Shown here piece after piece: positions 20,639 to 31,939 of a stretch of 64,000 bases of DNA. Position 1 is the first letter of the stretch; each line of letters starts with the position of its first letter. The notes under the pieces were generated by a model. It did no database searches. It worked only from the letters and a program-made list of their open reading frames with translations, and was not told the origin of the DNA. Position numbers and translations under genes: made by a program. Location: assembly GCA_020746995.1 (NCBI GenBank), contig JAGPXD010000007.1, forward strand, positions 868,001-932,000. Reading direction: 5' to 3'. Source of the DNA: Plectosphaerella cucumerina. Lineage: Eukaryota; Ascomycota; Sordariomycetes; Glomerellales; Plectosphaerellaceae.

Positions 20639-22082
20639 TCACAGCCAGGTGTAGCACTCCTGGGCAATGGGGATCTGGACGTTGTACACCGTGTTGGACC
20701 ACAGCTTCGTCACAAACGCGAAGAGGCTGAACGAGAAGTCGCTCTTGATGCTGAGGCCCTGGGCGCAGACCAGATCACCGGGCTGCGTAACGGTGCCAGT
20801 CTCGTCAATCTCCTGGCTGGCAGTGAAGGCGAACTCGTTGTTGAAGCGAGGCCTGGCCGTGAGACCAGCGCTCAGGTCAACAACGCCACCAAGAACCTGG
20901 ACGATGAGCTGGAAAGTGACATCAACCCAGGTATCGGCCTTGGCGAGAGCACGCTCGGAGAGGTTCAGCTTGGCGTTGTAGACGGGCTTCCAGGGCGTAA
21001 AGCTGGTTTTGTTGGTGTCAAGGAAGTCGAGGTGGACGCGGCCGTTCTGCAGGCCGGCGCCGGCGGATCCAGTAACGGTAACGCCGGCGGCGACGTCAAT
21101 GTCGAGACCAATAGCGAAGAGGAGCTCGGGACCAAGCGTGATGATGCCGGGGACATCGATGATCATGTAGGAGAGCTCGCCAGGGACGTAGGTGAAGCTG
21201 TCGCGGTACTCGGCGGTAACGGCGACGGTCACGCCAACCTCGGCGTCGATGCTGGAGTCGATGTCGACGTAGAGCTCCTTCAGCTTGCCTCCCAGGACGT
21301 CGTAGTCGAGGAAGCCGGAGAAGGTGACGCTGGCGGTGATCTCGGCCGAGTCGGCGGAAACCTCGAGGTAAGGGGGGAACGAGTAGATGGGGGTGTTGCG
21401 GGGAAGACCGATGGTGCCGGCGATGTTCAGGCCCTTTTCGTTGATGGTGATGCCGCGCTCGTTGAGGACCCTCCTCGACACAGTCTGGCGCTTCTTCGCG
21501 GCAGGGACACCCTCGAAGGTGATGGCGGTGTTGGCTGATGATTCAGTGTCAGCATCGCACATCTCGAGCCCAGTGCAACATGGGGAAGTGCTCACCGGCC
21601 GTGCTGGCCACGTCCTTCTTCTCCGCATGGGCGACGATCGTCAGAGTCTCGACATCACCGGAGATGCGGCTGACGAGAAAGACACCGCGCTCGTCTTCTG
21701 TGTCGCAGCCACCAAGGTGGTTCGTGAAGAAGACAAGGTCGCCCTTGTTCGCCCACGTCGCCACGGCAGCCTCGAATCCCTCGCCGGAGGTGAAGGAGAT
21801 GGAGATGGACTCGTTCGCGCAGAGAACAGCATCAATGGAGGCAACGTCCTCGAGAAGCACGGCAGGCTGCTGCATGTCGAGGTCGACGTGAACCAGTGGG
21901 TCGGTGTCGACACCGTAGTCGAGGCCGACGGACTTGCTGGGGGCCACGGACTCGTCGTCAGCACGAGCCTGCAGTCCCTTGCCCTTGGAGATGGGCTTCA
22001 GGGTGGTGACCTCCTGAAGGCCACCGGCCACGACCGCGCCGGCCCAGAGGGCCAGCAGGCTTGCGATGCGAAGTGCGTGCAT
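20639..22082 (-). CDS. Secreted beta-rich protein (DUF7029-like N-terminal region), function unknown
   Basis: Two exons (21596-22082 and 20639-21534) give 460 residues. The start at 22082 was chosen because MHALRIASLLALWAGAVVAG is a clean signal peptide; an in-frame ATG at 22196 would bury it. The N-terminal region reads PAVLLEDVASIDAVLC, FTSGEGFEAAVATW, GGCDTEDERGVFLV, the pattern I recall for the DUF7029 region of ascomycete secreted proteins. A basic site (AKKRQTVSRR) follows. The remainder is a long array of alternating hydrophobic and polar strands, with few cysteines and the N-glycosylation sites NKT and NLS. It is probably a cell-surface or extracellular protein. No catalytic motif is seen. 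The domain name is from memory and needs a profile search. Confidence 0.82.
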
Positions 22083-23164
22083 TTCGGATGGAGATATCAC
22101 GAATCCAGGGGGAGAAGAGACGTGGGAGTATGGAGACTGGCAAGGCCGCTGACTGGGAGGATTTCGCTCGGGACGACCGTGAGGGGCATGCGACATTTAT
22201 GTCCGTCCATTAGATGGATCTCTGAATGCAATACCACCTATGATTATGACCCGCGGACTCGCTTTCGCAACTCCGCGCAACGGTTGCACTCTCATCATCC
22301 GTGCTATTGCAGGGTTGGGCGTGGTTGCATGGCGGTCAACGGTGGTGCGAAGCTGTAGCACAAGGCGCGATGATAGGATCCCGCTGCCCCTTCCGGCAGT
22401 TCTGGTGGACCCTGTCCGGTGAAGGTATCATCATGCATAGCACGTGCAAGGGAATAATGCTACACGATACGGGCGTCTGGTCAGATCGGGGTGGCCCCTC
22501 CATCCGGATATGGACCCTTGGCCCACAGAGGAAGCATCCAGGGTGGGCTGCATCCGCCACGAAAGGCAGGTCCCTGACGATGACATGGGGCGCCGCTGTC
22601 GGAGTGAGGCCGAACCAGTCATGATCTCGGGGTCTGACTCGTGTGGCTCAGGTCGTGGGGGAGCTGCGAGTATGGAGGACTGTGATATCAATCTTGAGTC
22701 CACATTGCACCTGCAGGTCGAAGTCACAACCAAGGTCTCCAGCGGCTGGCTGCATGTCGGAGAGGACTTGGCTGCTTGATGCCTAGGTAATGCTGAAGTG
22801 TGTGCAGGATAGGCATGTGATGCCGCCCTTTTCATCGTTGATCGCCTGAGAAGGCAATTGACACTGCAATTCAACGAGGTCGGACCCGGATGTGGTCGCC
22901 CTGATGCGCGATTCAGGCTCGCCAGATTGCCATCTCGGAATCAGTCCCGCCGACCCATGATAGCTACCTAGGAGACTGAGTTCAGGCAGCTCATGGGCCT
23001 CGTAAACTTAGCAGAGTGTGAAAAGCACTAGATAGATGATCGATTGTACCGTCATTTCGGCACCTAACTCATCAGGTAGATGGTCGCAGCCCTTGCCTAC
23101 CCCATCTTGATCATCGACCGCTCTTAGTCATCTTCCCCTGATGTTCATCCTGCCCTGCTGTTCG
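22083..23164. other. Intergenic region
   Basis: About 1.08 kb upstream of the secreted-protein gene and downstream of the next minus-strand gene. Only short overlapping open frames. I see no repeat or gene. Confidence 0.55.
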
Positions 23165-24255
23165 TCACCCCCTCACACTCATCCTATCCCCTTCATTATT
23201 ATGAATCCAGTGCGCAGTCGACATGCCCGCGTCGCTCATGAGGAAAGCTTCACTCTGCCCTCCAGGGTTGAAGGTCTCGAACCTCTTCTGCCGCGCGGCT
23301 TCCCTCTCCCGCTCAGCCTTCTTCCGTTTTGACCTCCGAATACCCCACACAATGGCCCAAATAGTGCCACCCAGCAGGACGAGAATCCCGACGACGATAC
23401 CGACGATCAGGCCAATGCGCAGTATGGACCCGGTGCTGCTGCTTGGTGTACTCTGACCACCTGAGGGGCTCGAGCCAGGTGTGTTTGTCGGATTCGAGCC
23501 GGAGACCTGCTGCAGGGTGTCTTGAACAGGGTCAGACCATGTCTTCCTCCTTAAGCTCAGATATACGTACCAGTACTCGATGTAACCCTGACGATCTCGC
23601 GCTTGGTGGATGTCTGAGGCTTGCTCACCCCGCCACTGTCCGGTGGGAGATCCCCCGAGATGGTCTGCAGAACCATGATGGTCGACCGAGTCTCCCCGCA
23701 GGACCATGAATGGAATGTATTGAAGTCCGCCGCGCCCGTAGGAGCCATCAGATAAGTGACACATGCCGTGGGACTGGCAGCCATCATGTCAGCGTTCCCT
23801 TCAAGTTAGGTCCCTTGAGCAGAACCATCCTCACCATGACAAGATATTCGTAGAGACAAAGTCGCATGCGCCTGGTACCGATTCGCAAAAGTTCTCAACC
23901 GTGTCGATGCATGTCATCATCAAGCCGTTGTTGCAGGCGAGGTCGTTGCAGCAGCCAAAGGCGGGCACTAGGCCGTTGGTCCATGCCGCGCATTCGTACT
24001 GCGGTGAGCATCGCAGCTCCGACTCTGTTGGGTTCCGGTGTTAGCGGACGAAGCTAGACGGTATGATCTACACGTGCCAACGTTGCCATCGATGTATCCG
24101 CATAAATGAGTGTCCTTGTTCTGGCGTCTAAGCAATTCGAAATCGGGTTCCTGTGGCGGGGTCGTGATCATCGGACTCGGGGGTCGGAGGCTTGTCGAGG
24201 TAGGGGCGACGGCCCCCTGGCCTGAGCTCATCGGAAGAACGTTGTTGAAGCGCAT
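23165..24255 (-). CDS. Cys-rich single-pass membrane protein, fungal cell-surface type
   Basis: Four exons (24078-24255, 23835-24024, 23571-23773, 23165-23520) give 308 residues. The order is HLCGYIDGNVESELRCSPQYECAA, ending in FGCCNDLACNN, then ACVTYL and SWSCGET, a Ser/Thr/Pro-rich stalk, one hydrophobic helix (ILRIGLIVGIVVGILVLLGGTIWAIVWG) and a basic tail (RRSKRKKAERE). This layout is common in ascomycete plasma-membrane proteins with an external cysteine-rich head; a sensor role is inference. The first intron (24025-24077) only gives the cysteine-rich frame if the donor is GC (GCACGT). No signal peptide is seen at MRFNNVLPMSSG, so an upstream exon may be missing. The last two introns have normal GT-AG ends. 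No function is assigned. Confidence 0.72.
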
Positions 24256-24898
24256 GGCTCAAGATTTGAATGCCAGAGTCTGGGGCAATGTCAAACAACC
24301 AAAGAAGCACGCGGTGGATGCGCTTGATATCAGATCGCCAAGCGTCGTGGGACGACATTCGACGGGTCCGGCGGGGGGCGACAGCTGGACCCCTTTTCAC
24401 TCAGCCCTCCTATCTTTGCTTTTTTCGCTGCTAGCCGCCGGGGATGTGATCTGGTGCAGGACATGTAACCTATCGGGAGAAAATTGCCGGCACCGGGTGT
24501 ATCATCGTGTGCGGCTGAAGGTTTATTGGCAGGGGAGGCGTCGTGCCCAAACGCAGTGATGAGCCCAGCTGGGCCCAGCCACGATATGTGCAGGGGGGTT
24601 AGAAGTTGTCTCTTGCTGAGGAATGACCTTTTCGAGCCAATCCCCATCAGCTTCGTGATGCAGCTGAGCCTGCCGATGTGCCGGCGCATGTCGCACAAGC
24701 CGAAGGTCCAGACCGATGCGACCCCTAACCCCCTGGCAGCGCAGGAGCTGAGTTGACGCTCCTTCAGGGGTAAGAAGCTTGTTTCGTCGTTCTTCAGCTT
24801 TGGATGGACATGTTCAAAACGGCTCCGATGTCTTCCCCGCGATAAGGCATGGTAGGAGTGCCCAGACCTTTCCCTCGATTCGACACAAACCGCCCAAC
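24256..24898. other. Intergenic region between divergent genes
   Basis: About 640 bp. It may contain an unrecognised first exon of the minus-strand membrane-protein gene, whose predicted N-terminus lacks a signal peptide. Otherwise I see nothing specific. Confidence 0.45.
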
Positions 24899-26868
24899 AT
24901 GACAGCCGACCAGCATGGAGGAAAATCGCCGCTGAGGCTCCTCTGCTTCGATGGCGGCGGCGTCCGAGGACTTTCGTCTCTCTTCATCATCAAGCAGCTG
25001 ATGGAAGCCGTGAATAAGCAGCAACCCCCAAAGCCATGCCACTTTTTCCACATGATCGGCGGCACCAGCACCGGCGGGTAAGATGCTCTGACCGGATGTG
25101 CAGGAACATCGCTGACTTGTACATCAGGATGATTGCTATCATGCTGGGCCGACTTGAGATGAGCATCGACGACTGTATCAGAGCTTACAGTTTGATGATG
25201 GACAGTGTCTTCACCAAGCAACAGCACCGAGTCAACATCCGTGGCGGGATCCAGGCTCGCTTCGACACGGCTGAACTCGAGAGATGCATCAAGTCTATTG
25301 TGCAGCAGTACAGCTTAGGCAACAATCAGGATGCGCTCATGAGAGACAGAGACGTGTCGTGCAAAGTGTGAGTCGACTGGGCCGCTAACCCATGCTGCCC
25401 CTCATTTCCCTGACATCGCATTCTGACAGCTTCGCCTGCGCAATTCCGGAGCTCGTCGCCACAGAGGTGGTCAAGTTCAGCACCTACACTCGAGAATTCG
25501 AGGCCGACTCGGACTTGTTCGACAACGTCCGGGTATGGGAAGTGTGTCGGGCAACGGCAGCAGCCAGCACCTTCTTTGACCCCATCAAGCTCGGCCCCAA
25601 CGGCGTCCCATTCCTCGACGGCGCGACAGGAGCCAACAACCCTATTAAGGAACTTTGGACAGAGGCCGGGAAGGCCTTCGGCGACGACTTCGAATCGCGA
25701 GTGCAGTGCGTGGTGTCCATCGGCACAGGCGAGTCGGGCCACGTCGCCTGGGGCAAGACCGCCATCGGCATCGTCAAAGCGTTGAAGGAGATGGCCACAT
25801 ACACCGAGAACGCATGGAGGGACTTCAGAGCCAACCACAAAGATCTGAAGAACGCTGACAGGCTGTACCGGTTCAACGTTGTCCGAGGTCTTGAGAAGGT
25901 GGGCCTCGAAGATGCCAAGTCTAGGGCGACCATCCAGCAGATGACGACGTTCTACATGAGCTCTGAAGACATGGTAGACACGTTGAAGAGGTTCAAGAGG
26001 ATTTCGGATACCTGGCAGGAAGGGCCAGAACCTAGTAAGTATCTCTTGGGGACTTCAGAGTGAGATAATGAGCTGACACCGGCAAAGGCCAAGCACAAGC
26101 ACTTCCTATACAACCACCACCGCCACGGCCCGCATTCTCCCAAGGGTTCCTCAATCTTGGAAGAGACTCGAAGTATGTGAATGCGCAGTCGGCTGAGAAG
26201 TCGTACTGGTCGCGACTCACGTACGATGGGCTGGTCGTGTACGAGGGGGTCTACAAAGTCATGAGAAACAAGGACACAGGCGAGGTGACATGTAAGTCTC
26301 GCAACTACCCTGTTCCCTTCTGCCTCTGCTCACACAAACCCAAGTCGACCAGTTCCAGCGATACTTTGCCAATCTCAACCCCCTTCCCCCAGGCCTCAAA
26401 AACATGCACCTAGTGCGCCAAATCTGGCTCCGCCTCCCTCTCGACAACGAACCCGCAAAGAAAGACCTCGTCCTCGCAGCCATCTACATGGTCCACATGG
26501 AAGCCATCGTCGACCCCAACTTCCTCCCCAACTTCGACCCCAACCACTCCTCCCGCTTCTCCTACCACCGCAACAAGTTCCTGGGCTGCTACGGCAACTG
26601 GGTGCGCTGCGCATGCGGGTGCGGCCGGGTCTGGAGTTTCGCCAACGGCTTCGAGGGGCTCCAGCTCGACCGGTGGAAGAACCGCAACAAGGTGTGCGAG
26701 GCCGAGGTGCCCCCCAAAGGCCAGGCCACCGGGCTCTTCTCCAAGATGTTTGCGAGGGGCTCGGAGAAGAAGAGGAAGGAGGCGCTGCGACTGTTTGACA
26801 AGAACCGCGTCAAGTGGCTGGCGGTGCAGTCGGATGAAGCCAGGATCCAGCTGTCTTCTACATTTTGA
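24899..26868 (+). CDS. Patatin-like phospholipase with an extra C-terminal region
   Basis: Five exons (24899-25077, 25128-25367, 25430-26034, 26088-26291, 26345-26868) give 583 residues. The patatin fold has all catalytic marks: oxyanion loop DGGGVRG (18-24), nucleophile elbow GGTSTGG with Ser57, and the Asp203 motif DGA. Such enzymes hydrolyse acyl groups of phospholipids or neutral lipids with a Ser-Asp dyad. The patatin domain ends near residue 300. A proline-rich linker (IQPPPPRPAF) leads to a C-terminal region of about 230 residues with a compact cluster RCACGCGRVWSF and a basic end (KMFARGSEKKRKEAL). In fungi, patatin domains are often the effector part of STAND/NLR-like proteins, but no NACHT, NB-ARC, TPR or ankyrin region is present here. 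No signal peptide is visible. Confidence 0.92.
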
Positions 26869-27126
26869 GCTGGGGCCAGGGGGCTGAGGTGTGGATGCTG
26901 GCGGGATGGTGTGTACGTCAGGGCACTTTGCCCCTGATTTGGTGTTGAGAGGTTGGTGCGGGGACTGCTGACCCTGTCGATTCAGGGGCCCTGATGATCA
27001 GATTGTGTTGATGGTCTGCTGTAGCTTCGCTTTAATTGAACGACAACCCCGCACCGTGACCCAACCCAACCTCTCACTTTCAAGATCACCTCTCTTCTTC
27101 CGCTGTTCACTTCTCTCCCGGCTCGT

Positions 27127-27966
27127 ATGGCACGCCAGAGCCTCCCCAAAGACTCCAGGGCTGAAAAGTCTCTCACTGAGCGGGCCATCCTCGCCCAGAG
27201 CCCTCTCTGGATGGCCGCCGTTGGCTGGGTCATGCTGACCGGCCGCCTGGCGCACTGGAGCGACACCGAGCTCCTCGTCTTCTCCAGCGCCGTGTCGGCG
27301 CCCGCGCTGGCACTACCAGCATACCTCGAGACCCACCGGCGAGGTGCCGCCGATCGTCGCGGAATCTTCGACAGCTACTGGTTCCGGCTCAACGTCTGGG
27401 TCTTCATCGTCGTGTGCTGGGGTACATACTTCGGAACGCACTACTTCTTCGACTTGATGGGCATGCGGTACAACTTCTCCAACGTCCGGTGGACGCTGGA
27501 TGCTCAGGTCCTCGGCAGCGCCAGCGGACAGACGGTGCCGCTCTTTATGTACCCGCTCACACATGCGTACTTCATGACCTACTTCACCGTCCTGCTCGTC
27601 GCCGAGCGCGTTCTCACCGACGTGTTGCTCGGCGTGGGAGCTGACAACATGGGCGTTGGCCGGGCGTGCATCGTACTTGGCCTGTCGTACGTTGTCGCCT
27701 TTCTCGAGACGTTCTTCATGGCTGCCGAGGTGCTCTCAGAATACTTCTCGTATGCCGATAGGGGACGAATGCTGCGTTTGGGATCTTTGGGCTATGCCAT
27801 GTACTTCATCGCGGGACTGCCCATGGCGCGGCGGATTGATGGCGATGGTTCGGAAAAGGAAGGCAGGACGTGGACTCTGGAGAGGACGGCAGTTGAGGCG
27901 GCTGCGACCTGCATAATGATTCAGGTCTTGCTTGAGGTCTGGGCGAGGGTAGCAGGGCCTCTGTAG
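27127..27966 (+). CDS. Cycloeucalenol cycloisomerase-like membrane protein
   Basis: Single exon of 279 residues with about six hydrophobic helices. Segments match, by recall, the plant cyclopropyl sterol isomerase CPI1 in order: SYWFRLNVWVFIVVCWGTYFGTHYFF (83-108), a LTHAYFMTYF helix, LGLSYVVAFLETFF, YADRGRMLRLGSLGYAMYFIAGLPM with the following acidic MDE/RIDGD-like site, and a last helix ending in LEVWARVAGPL. Length is the same as plant CPI1 (about 280). In plants this ER enzyme opens the cyclopropane ring of cycloeucalenol. Most fungi make lanosterol and should not need it, so the substrate here is an open question. The start follows a leader rich in CT. It lies 258 bp from the patatin gene on the same strand. 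Confidence 0.75.
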   Translation: MARQSLPKDSRAEKSLTERAILAQSPLWMAAVGWVMLTGRLAHWSDTELLVFSSAVSAPALALPAYLETHRRGAADRRGIFDSYWFRLNVWVFIVVCWGTYFGTHYFFDLMGMRYNFSNVRWTLDAQVLGSASGQTVPLFMYPLTHAYFMTYFTVLLVAERVLTDVLLGVGADNMGVGRACIVLGLSYVVAFLETFFMAAEVLSEYFSYADRGRMLRLGSLGYAMYFIAGLPMARRIDGDGSEKEGRTWTLERTAVEAAATCIMIQVLLEVWARVAGPL

Positions 27967-28258
27967 GCTCGAAGTGCGAGGCATGTTGGGCGAGGACAAG
28001 ATGAGTAGGAATCGCTGTCACGTCAAGAAACTCCAATCTTCCCAGGAGAGGCGCAAGCCTCCGTTGTAGCGACTACCTAGCGTGCCATGCGGACGATCCA
28101 GCCCGAAAGCAATCCGGGACCGAGGCCAAGGCAGTCGAAGTTCCTCGTCAAGCATTCCTCATTGCCGCTAAGGTCAAAAGAATCCCAAAACACCCGACGC
28201 TCCCAAAATCATGTCGAAGACCAGTTGATGATGAGGTGGTCCCTTTGTGAACCGTCCC

Positions 28259-28785
28259 TCAGACGTAGGTCTCCATCGTGGGAGGCTTCTGGGCGATCCA
28301 TGCAGTGAGGGAGAGGAAGACCCAAACGATACACCACGCGCTGAACAGGCCGCTGTTATCGACATTACTCGAGAACAGGAAGGCGACGATCATGAGGGCG
28401 AGAGACGCGACGGCTCCAAGGCCGAGGACGACATCGAAATGCAGGCGACCCTACGGCGCACCATGTTAGCAAGCCGAGTGTGTGTCCTGCGCCCGGTGCG
28501 ACTTACCCAGTTGATGCCCAGAACGCGACGACGACCCTGCGCGGCGCCGAGAGCGGCGACCGACATGATGACGAAGATGGTACCGATGACGCCGAAGATG
28601 CATCCAACAATCAAAGAGACGGTCCTACCCCTGACGCCGTTGCGGATGATGTAGAGAGCGGCGTGGATGGTGCGGAACAGGATGATGGAATACATGGTGA
28701 TGACGCGCATCATGCCTCCGACGGACCGGCCACCGAACTTGTAAGGCTCGATGGTCCTGCCGAGGAATCCATCTTTGCTGACCAT
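28259..28785 (-). CDS. Small four-helix membrane protein (MARVEL-like layout)
   Basis: Two exons (28507-28785 and 28259-28450) with a 56-bp GT-AG intron give 156 residues. The N-terminus MVSKDGFLGRTIEPYKFGGRSVGG is polar. Four hydrophobic segments follow, at about 24-47, 53-78, 100-116 and 121-145, with a short RGR/GRRR loop between helices two and three. The layout resembles MARVEL/tetraspan-type fungal proteins, but no family motif is firm. It is probably an integral membrane protein of the endomembrane system or plasma membrane. An in-frame ATG at 28857 lies upstream but would add a His/Pro-rich tail. Function is unknown. Confidence 0.8.
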
Positions 28786-30846
28786 GATGGTGATTGAGAA
28801 TGGATGTGTAAGGGCGAGGTGAAGGTGTAGACGGGGGCGAGATGCCGGTAGTTGCAAGTAGATCTGCAGAAGTAGTCAGTCGCGACGCGGGGAGTTTGGG
28901 GTGAGATCACGATCACGGTCACGGTGCGACCGAGCGGGCGACGCGCGTACCTGTCTCTGATGAGAAACAAAATCACTGGTTGTTTGCCGGTTCGAAGTGT
29001 CGGGCAGATCTGGTGCGGTCTGGAGGGCAGCGGAGATGAAGATGAAGATGAGGATGTTGAGGAGAAAAGAATTTGTTGATGAAGGTCAAGGGTCATGGGA
29101 AGGTGAGGGAACGATCAACGGCAGGGATGACGTGGGCGGGAAAGGACCCTGGCGCCGCCCTACGGAGACGAGAAGGAAAGGAGGCTTGGACCCTCACGTT
29201 GCAGTGAAGGAGCCCACGAAAAGGGCGGGTCGAGCTGTGCATTAGGCTGTCGGCTTTGGCTCCAGTGGCTGATCCCCGAGGCAGCAGCGGTCGCTGCACA
29301 CCAAGCTCCAGGCTGTCCCGTCCCGTCGCTGGTGGAACGCGCCGCGCAGCAGTAGCCGGGCGACGGCGCTGCCCTAACGCCATTGGCCGCCGTTGGCCGG
29401 TACTCCAGCAGGTCGTGTTCGCCCGGCAAATTCCAATTTCAACATCAACCACCGTGACCTGAGCGACTCAACTGCCACGCCGCATCGGTCCATTGCCGAA
29501 GTTGTTTCGGGCAAGGCGTGGTGTTCGTCGCGGGGCTTTTACAACATGGCGGGGGTTTCATCGGCGCTTCACATGATGAGAGCCACGACATTGGACAGCC
29601 CGACCATCCTCAAACGACAGCGCAGACGGCAAGTATCGGCAAGCCAAGACCCCATGTTGTGGCCAAGACCTTGGTATGATGGAATTGACGTAAGCCCTGG
29701 CCATATCAGGATCTTTCGAGTCCACCACAATCCTCAGCCCGTGGGCTATTGATTTCGACCCCAGATGAGACCCCAAGCAAGCCATACAGATCCAGATCTC
29801 CATCGTGTTCCCTGTCGCTCAGCCACCGAAAAGGTGCTGAGGCTATGCTGAGGCCCTATCTCCTCGCGGACCTGGCATCCCACGGCACAGTGCGACGACA
29901 TAGCCGGCCCTTGACTGATGCTGCTGGAGGTACATGGTAGGTCTGAGGACCTGCCGACTTCGTACACCTACCTCATGGAGTCCAGGATCAAACTGCATCG
30001 CCGAATCTTCGAAAGAGACGGCTGTCGTGAGGAGATCATGTGACTCCGTCAGTTCCGTTGGGATGGAAGGTATCTGGAGACCTGCTGCGTCGCAGGACTC
30101 GGCACCTGTGGAGACCTTCAGGTACTGCGATTGAACCACCGCATCGATTGACCTGCTGCGTCGATTGATCTGCTACGCTAAAGACCTGCTGCGTCACAGG
30201 GTTTGGACGGGGAGTGTGGTGTTCATCGGCCGCAGTGTGCTTATCACAGATAGGCAGGTAGCTCAGGTGGTCACGCCGACTGCCTCGCTCCAATGAAGTT
30301 GCAACACCACGGACGGAGAAGGTAGACATCAGAACCATGCACCCACCTTAGATAGTCAACCAGACAAGAGCTACCGAGCTCGATTCACATCCGAATCCAA
30401 AGCTGGGCAATCAAAGCACAATTTCACTTCAGTATGCCCTCCAGAGGTAGCAGCCACATGTTTGAGGGAAGCCATTTAGACCCTCAAAGGCTTCTCCAAG
30501 AAAAAGCTGACTGGCATTTGCGTGATGATGGCGTGTGAGGCTCATACAGGGCTTGCCTGTCGACAGCGGCGGCTGGAAAGACTTTACCATGAGACCTGCA
30601 ACACACGTGGCATTCCGCGTCTTGAGAATCTATACATTCCCGAGTCCTTCGTCACGATTTGGAGGCCCTCTTCATTCTCTCCTTCCAACCCATTTCGTCC
30701 ATAAGTGGTCCACGATTGATAGCTCGTCATTTTACTTTTCAGCAGCCAGACCGCTTCTCACGTGAACAGGAGGTGTCAGAATTGATGCGGTTACGATTTC
30801 GTTTACTTCTCATAACACGAGACAGGCTACGCTGCTACTCACCAAT
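28786..30846. other. Intergenic region
   Basis: About 2.06 kb. It contains the B-type 17-bp repeat at 30135-30200 and otherwise only short overlapping frames. The part from about 30500 to 30840 contains CT-rich leader-like sequence before the next start codon. Confidence 0.55.
30135..30200 (+). repeat. 17-bp minisatellite array, about 4 units
   Basis: Units start at 30135, 30152, 30169 and 30185; the second, CCTGCTGCGTCGATTGA, is identical in core to units at 12562 and 38945. Another isolated copy of CCTGCTGCGTCG lies at 30081. Confidence 0.8.
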
Positions 30847-31489
30847 ATGCCTCTTCTCAAAACGCTTCTGCGCAATCTCAGTTTGCTCTTCAGCCTCTGG
30901 CTCCTCTGGGCGTCGGCAGTCATCTCTCAAAACGTAACACACACTCTCGACACCCCATTCACAATCAACTTCGGAAACACCACTATCGCCACACTTTCCT
31001 CAACTACGCACAAAGACCGAGGTTGGAGCCCCAAGGGTTTCCTTGGCGGCGAGCCTGCAGTCTTCATTCTGAAAGATGGCATCCTTTCCTCGGGGCACTA
31101 TTCCCTTGGGAATGGTCCACAGGACAACAGCCTGGGACCGAAAAACGTCTACTGGGTCACCAACGATGGAAAGAACAGGCCCAGATTGGACCTTCGCGAA
31201 AGGCACTCAGTTTTCACCGACAAGAGTCAGTCGCTTGTACTACTTTATGGTGGTAAGCTTGATTCGATGTCACCCGTACCCTTTACAAAATGCTGCGGTA
31301 CACATTGGACAGAGGCTAAAGATTCCCATAGGCAGACCCACGATGTATGCCCATGGCGCTGACGGTCAGGTTCTCAGAGACATATCACCAAAAGGGTGGT
31401 ACAGAGAGGGGCCCGAGCCTGGAGCCATCTCGAGGATTGACGGTGCTCTTCTTAACTATCACCATTATTATGCGATGACCACTTTCTGA
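30847..31489 (+). CDS. Small secreted protein, no known family
   Basis: Two exons (30847-31252 and 31332-31489) joined by a GTAAGC...CATAG intron of 79 bp give 187 residues. A strong signal peptide is present: MPLLKTLLRN, then a run of Leu/Trp up to SAVISQ near residue 28. The mature part starts NVTHTLDTPFTINFGNTTIATL and has N-glycosylation sites but no cysteine. It includes HKDRGWSPKGFLGGEPAVFILKDG, and after the intron GGRPTMYAHGADGQVLRDISPKGW. It ends in an aromatic tail (NYHHYYAMTTF). Reading through the intron gives a shorter, Cys-containing tail, so the splice should be confirmed. I recognise no domain. A secreted effector or cell-surface role is possible, but nothing in the sequence shows it. 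Confidence 0.65.
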
Positions 31490-31557
31490 AAGCTGAACCG
31501 AGACAGAATGATAAGCTTTAATCAGGTAAAGATAAGATTTCCTAGCTTCAGGCGGCT

Positions 31558-31584
31558 GGATTATCGCCGGAGGATTATCGCCGG
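31558..31584 (+). repeat. Tandem 13-bp duplication
   Basis: GGATTATCGCCGG occurs twice, one base apart. It could be a short duplication or a pair of binding sites; nothing links it to a specific factor. Confidence 0.6.
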
Positions 31585-31930
31585 CGCCTAAATTGATAGG
31601 CTGTTTACTAATTCAGCTCGCTTTTGACAGCTGAATACTGGCGATGAACATCGAAATAAGCTAGCGTCAGCCCTGAGAGTTCAGCTGCGATTTACTTCCG
31701 GATAGCCCATAACCTAATTCGACGTGTTGTTTTATATGGAGGTGTGACCATCATGCTTGTATGGCCTTAATAGCTTCAAATAGGGCTGCCAGGCCTGGTC
31801 AATACCGGGATGTAGCGTCGAGAGCTGGACACCTATCTCCGCGGCCTCCGCACTCTGGCATACATGAATCCGGATGGTTGTTCGATTTCTAGACTGATCA
31901 TCTCCATCGTATCTGTGCACGACGCCGACA

Positions 31931-31939
31931 CTTATAAAG
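31931..31939 (+). promoter_or_regulatory. TATA-like box of the large secreted protein gene
   Basis: CTTATAAAG lies about 120 bp upstream of the ATG at 32058 and is followed by a CT-rich leader, as expected for a core promoter. Confidence 0.5.

Noticed and set aside
20591..21538. Plus-strand open frame of 315 codons
   Set aside because: It lies antisense to the secreted-protein gene. The minus strand has a signal peptide, intron signals and a beta-rich protein; the plus frame is an Asp/Gly/Val-rich shadow.
24128..24400. Minus-strand frame overlapping the first exon of the Cys-rich membrane protein
   Set aside because: It is in a different frame from the CGYIDG motif and adds no signal peptide.
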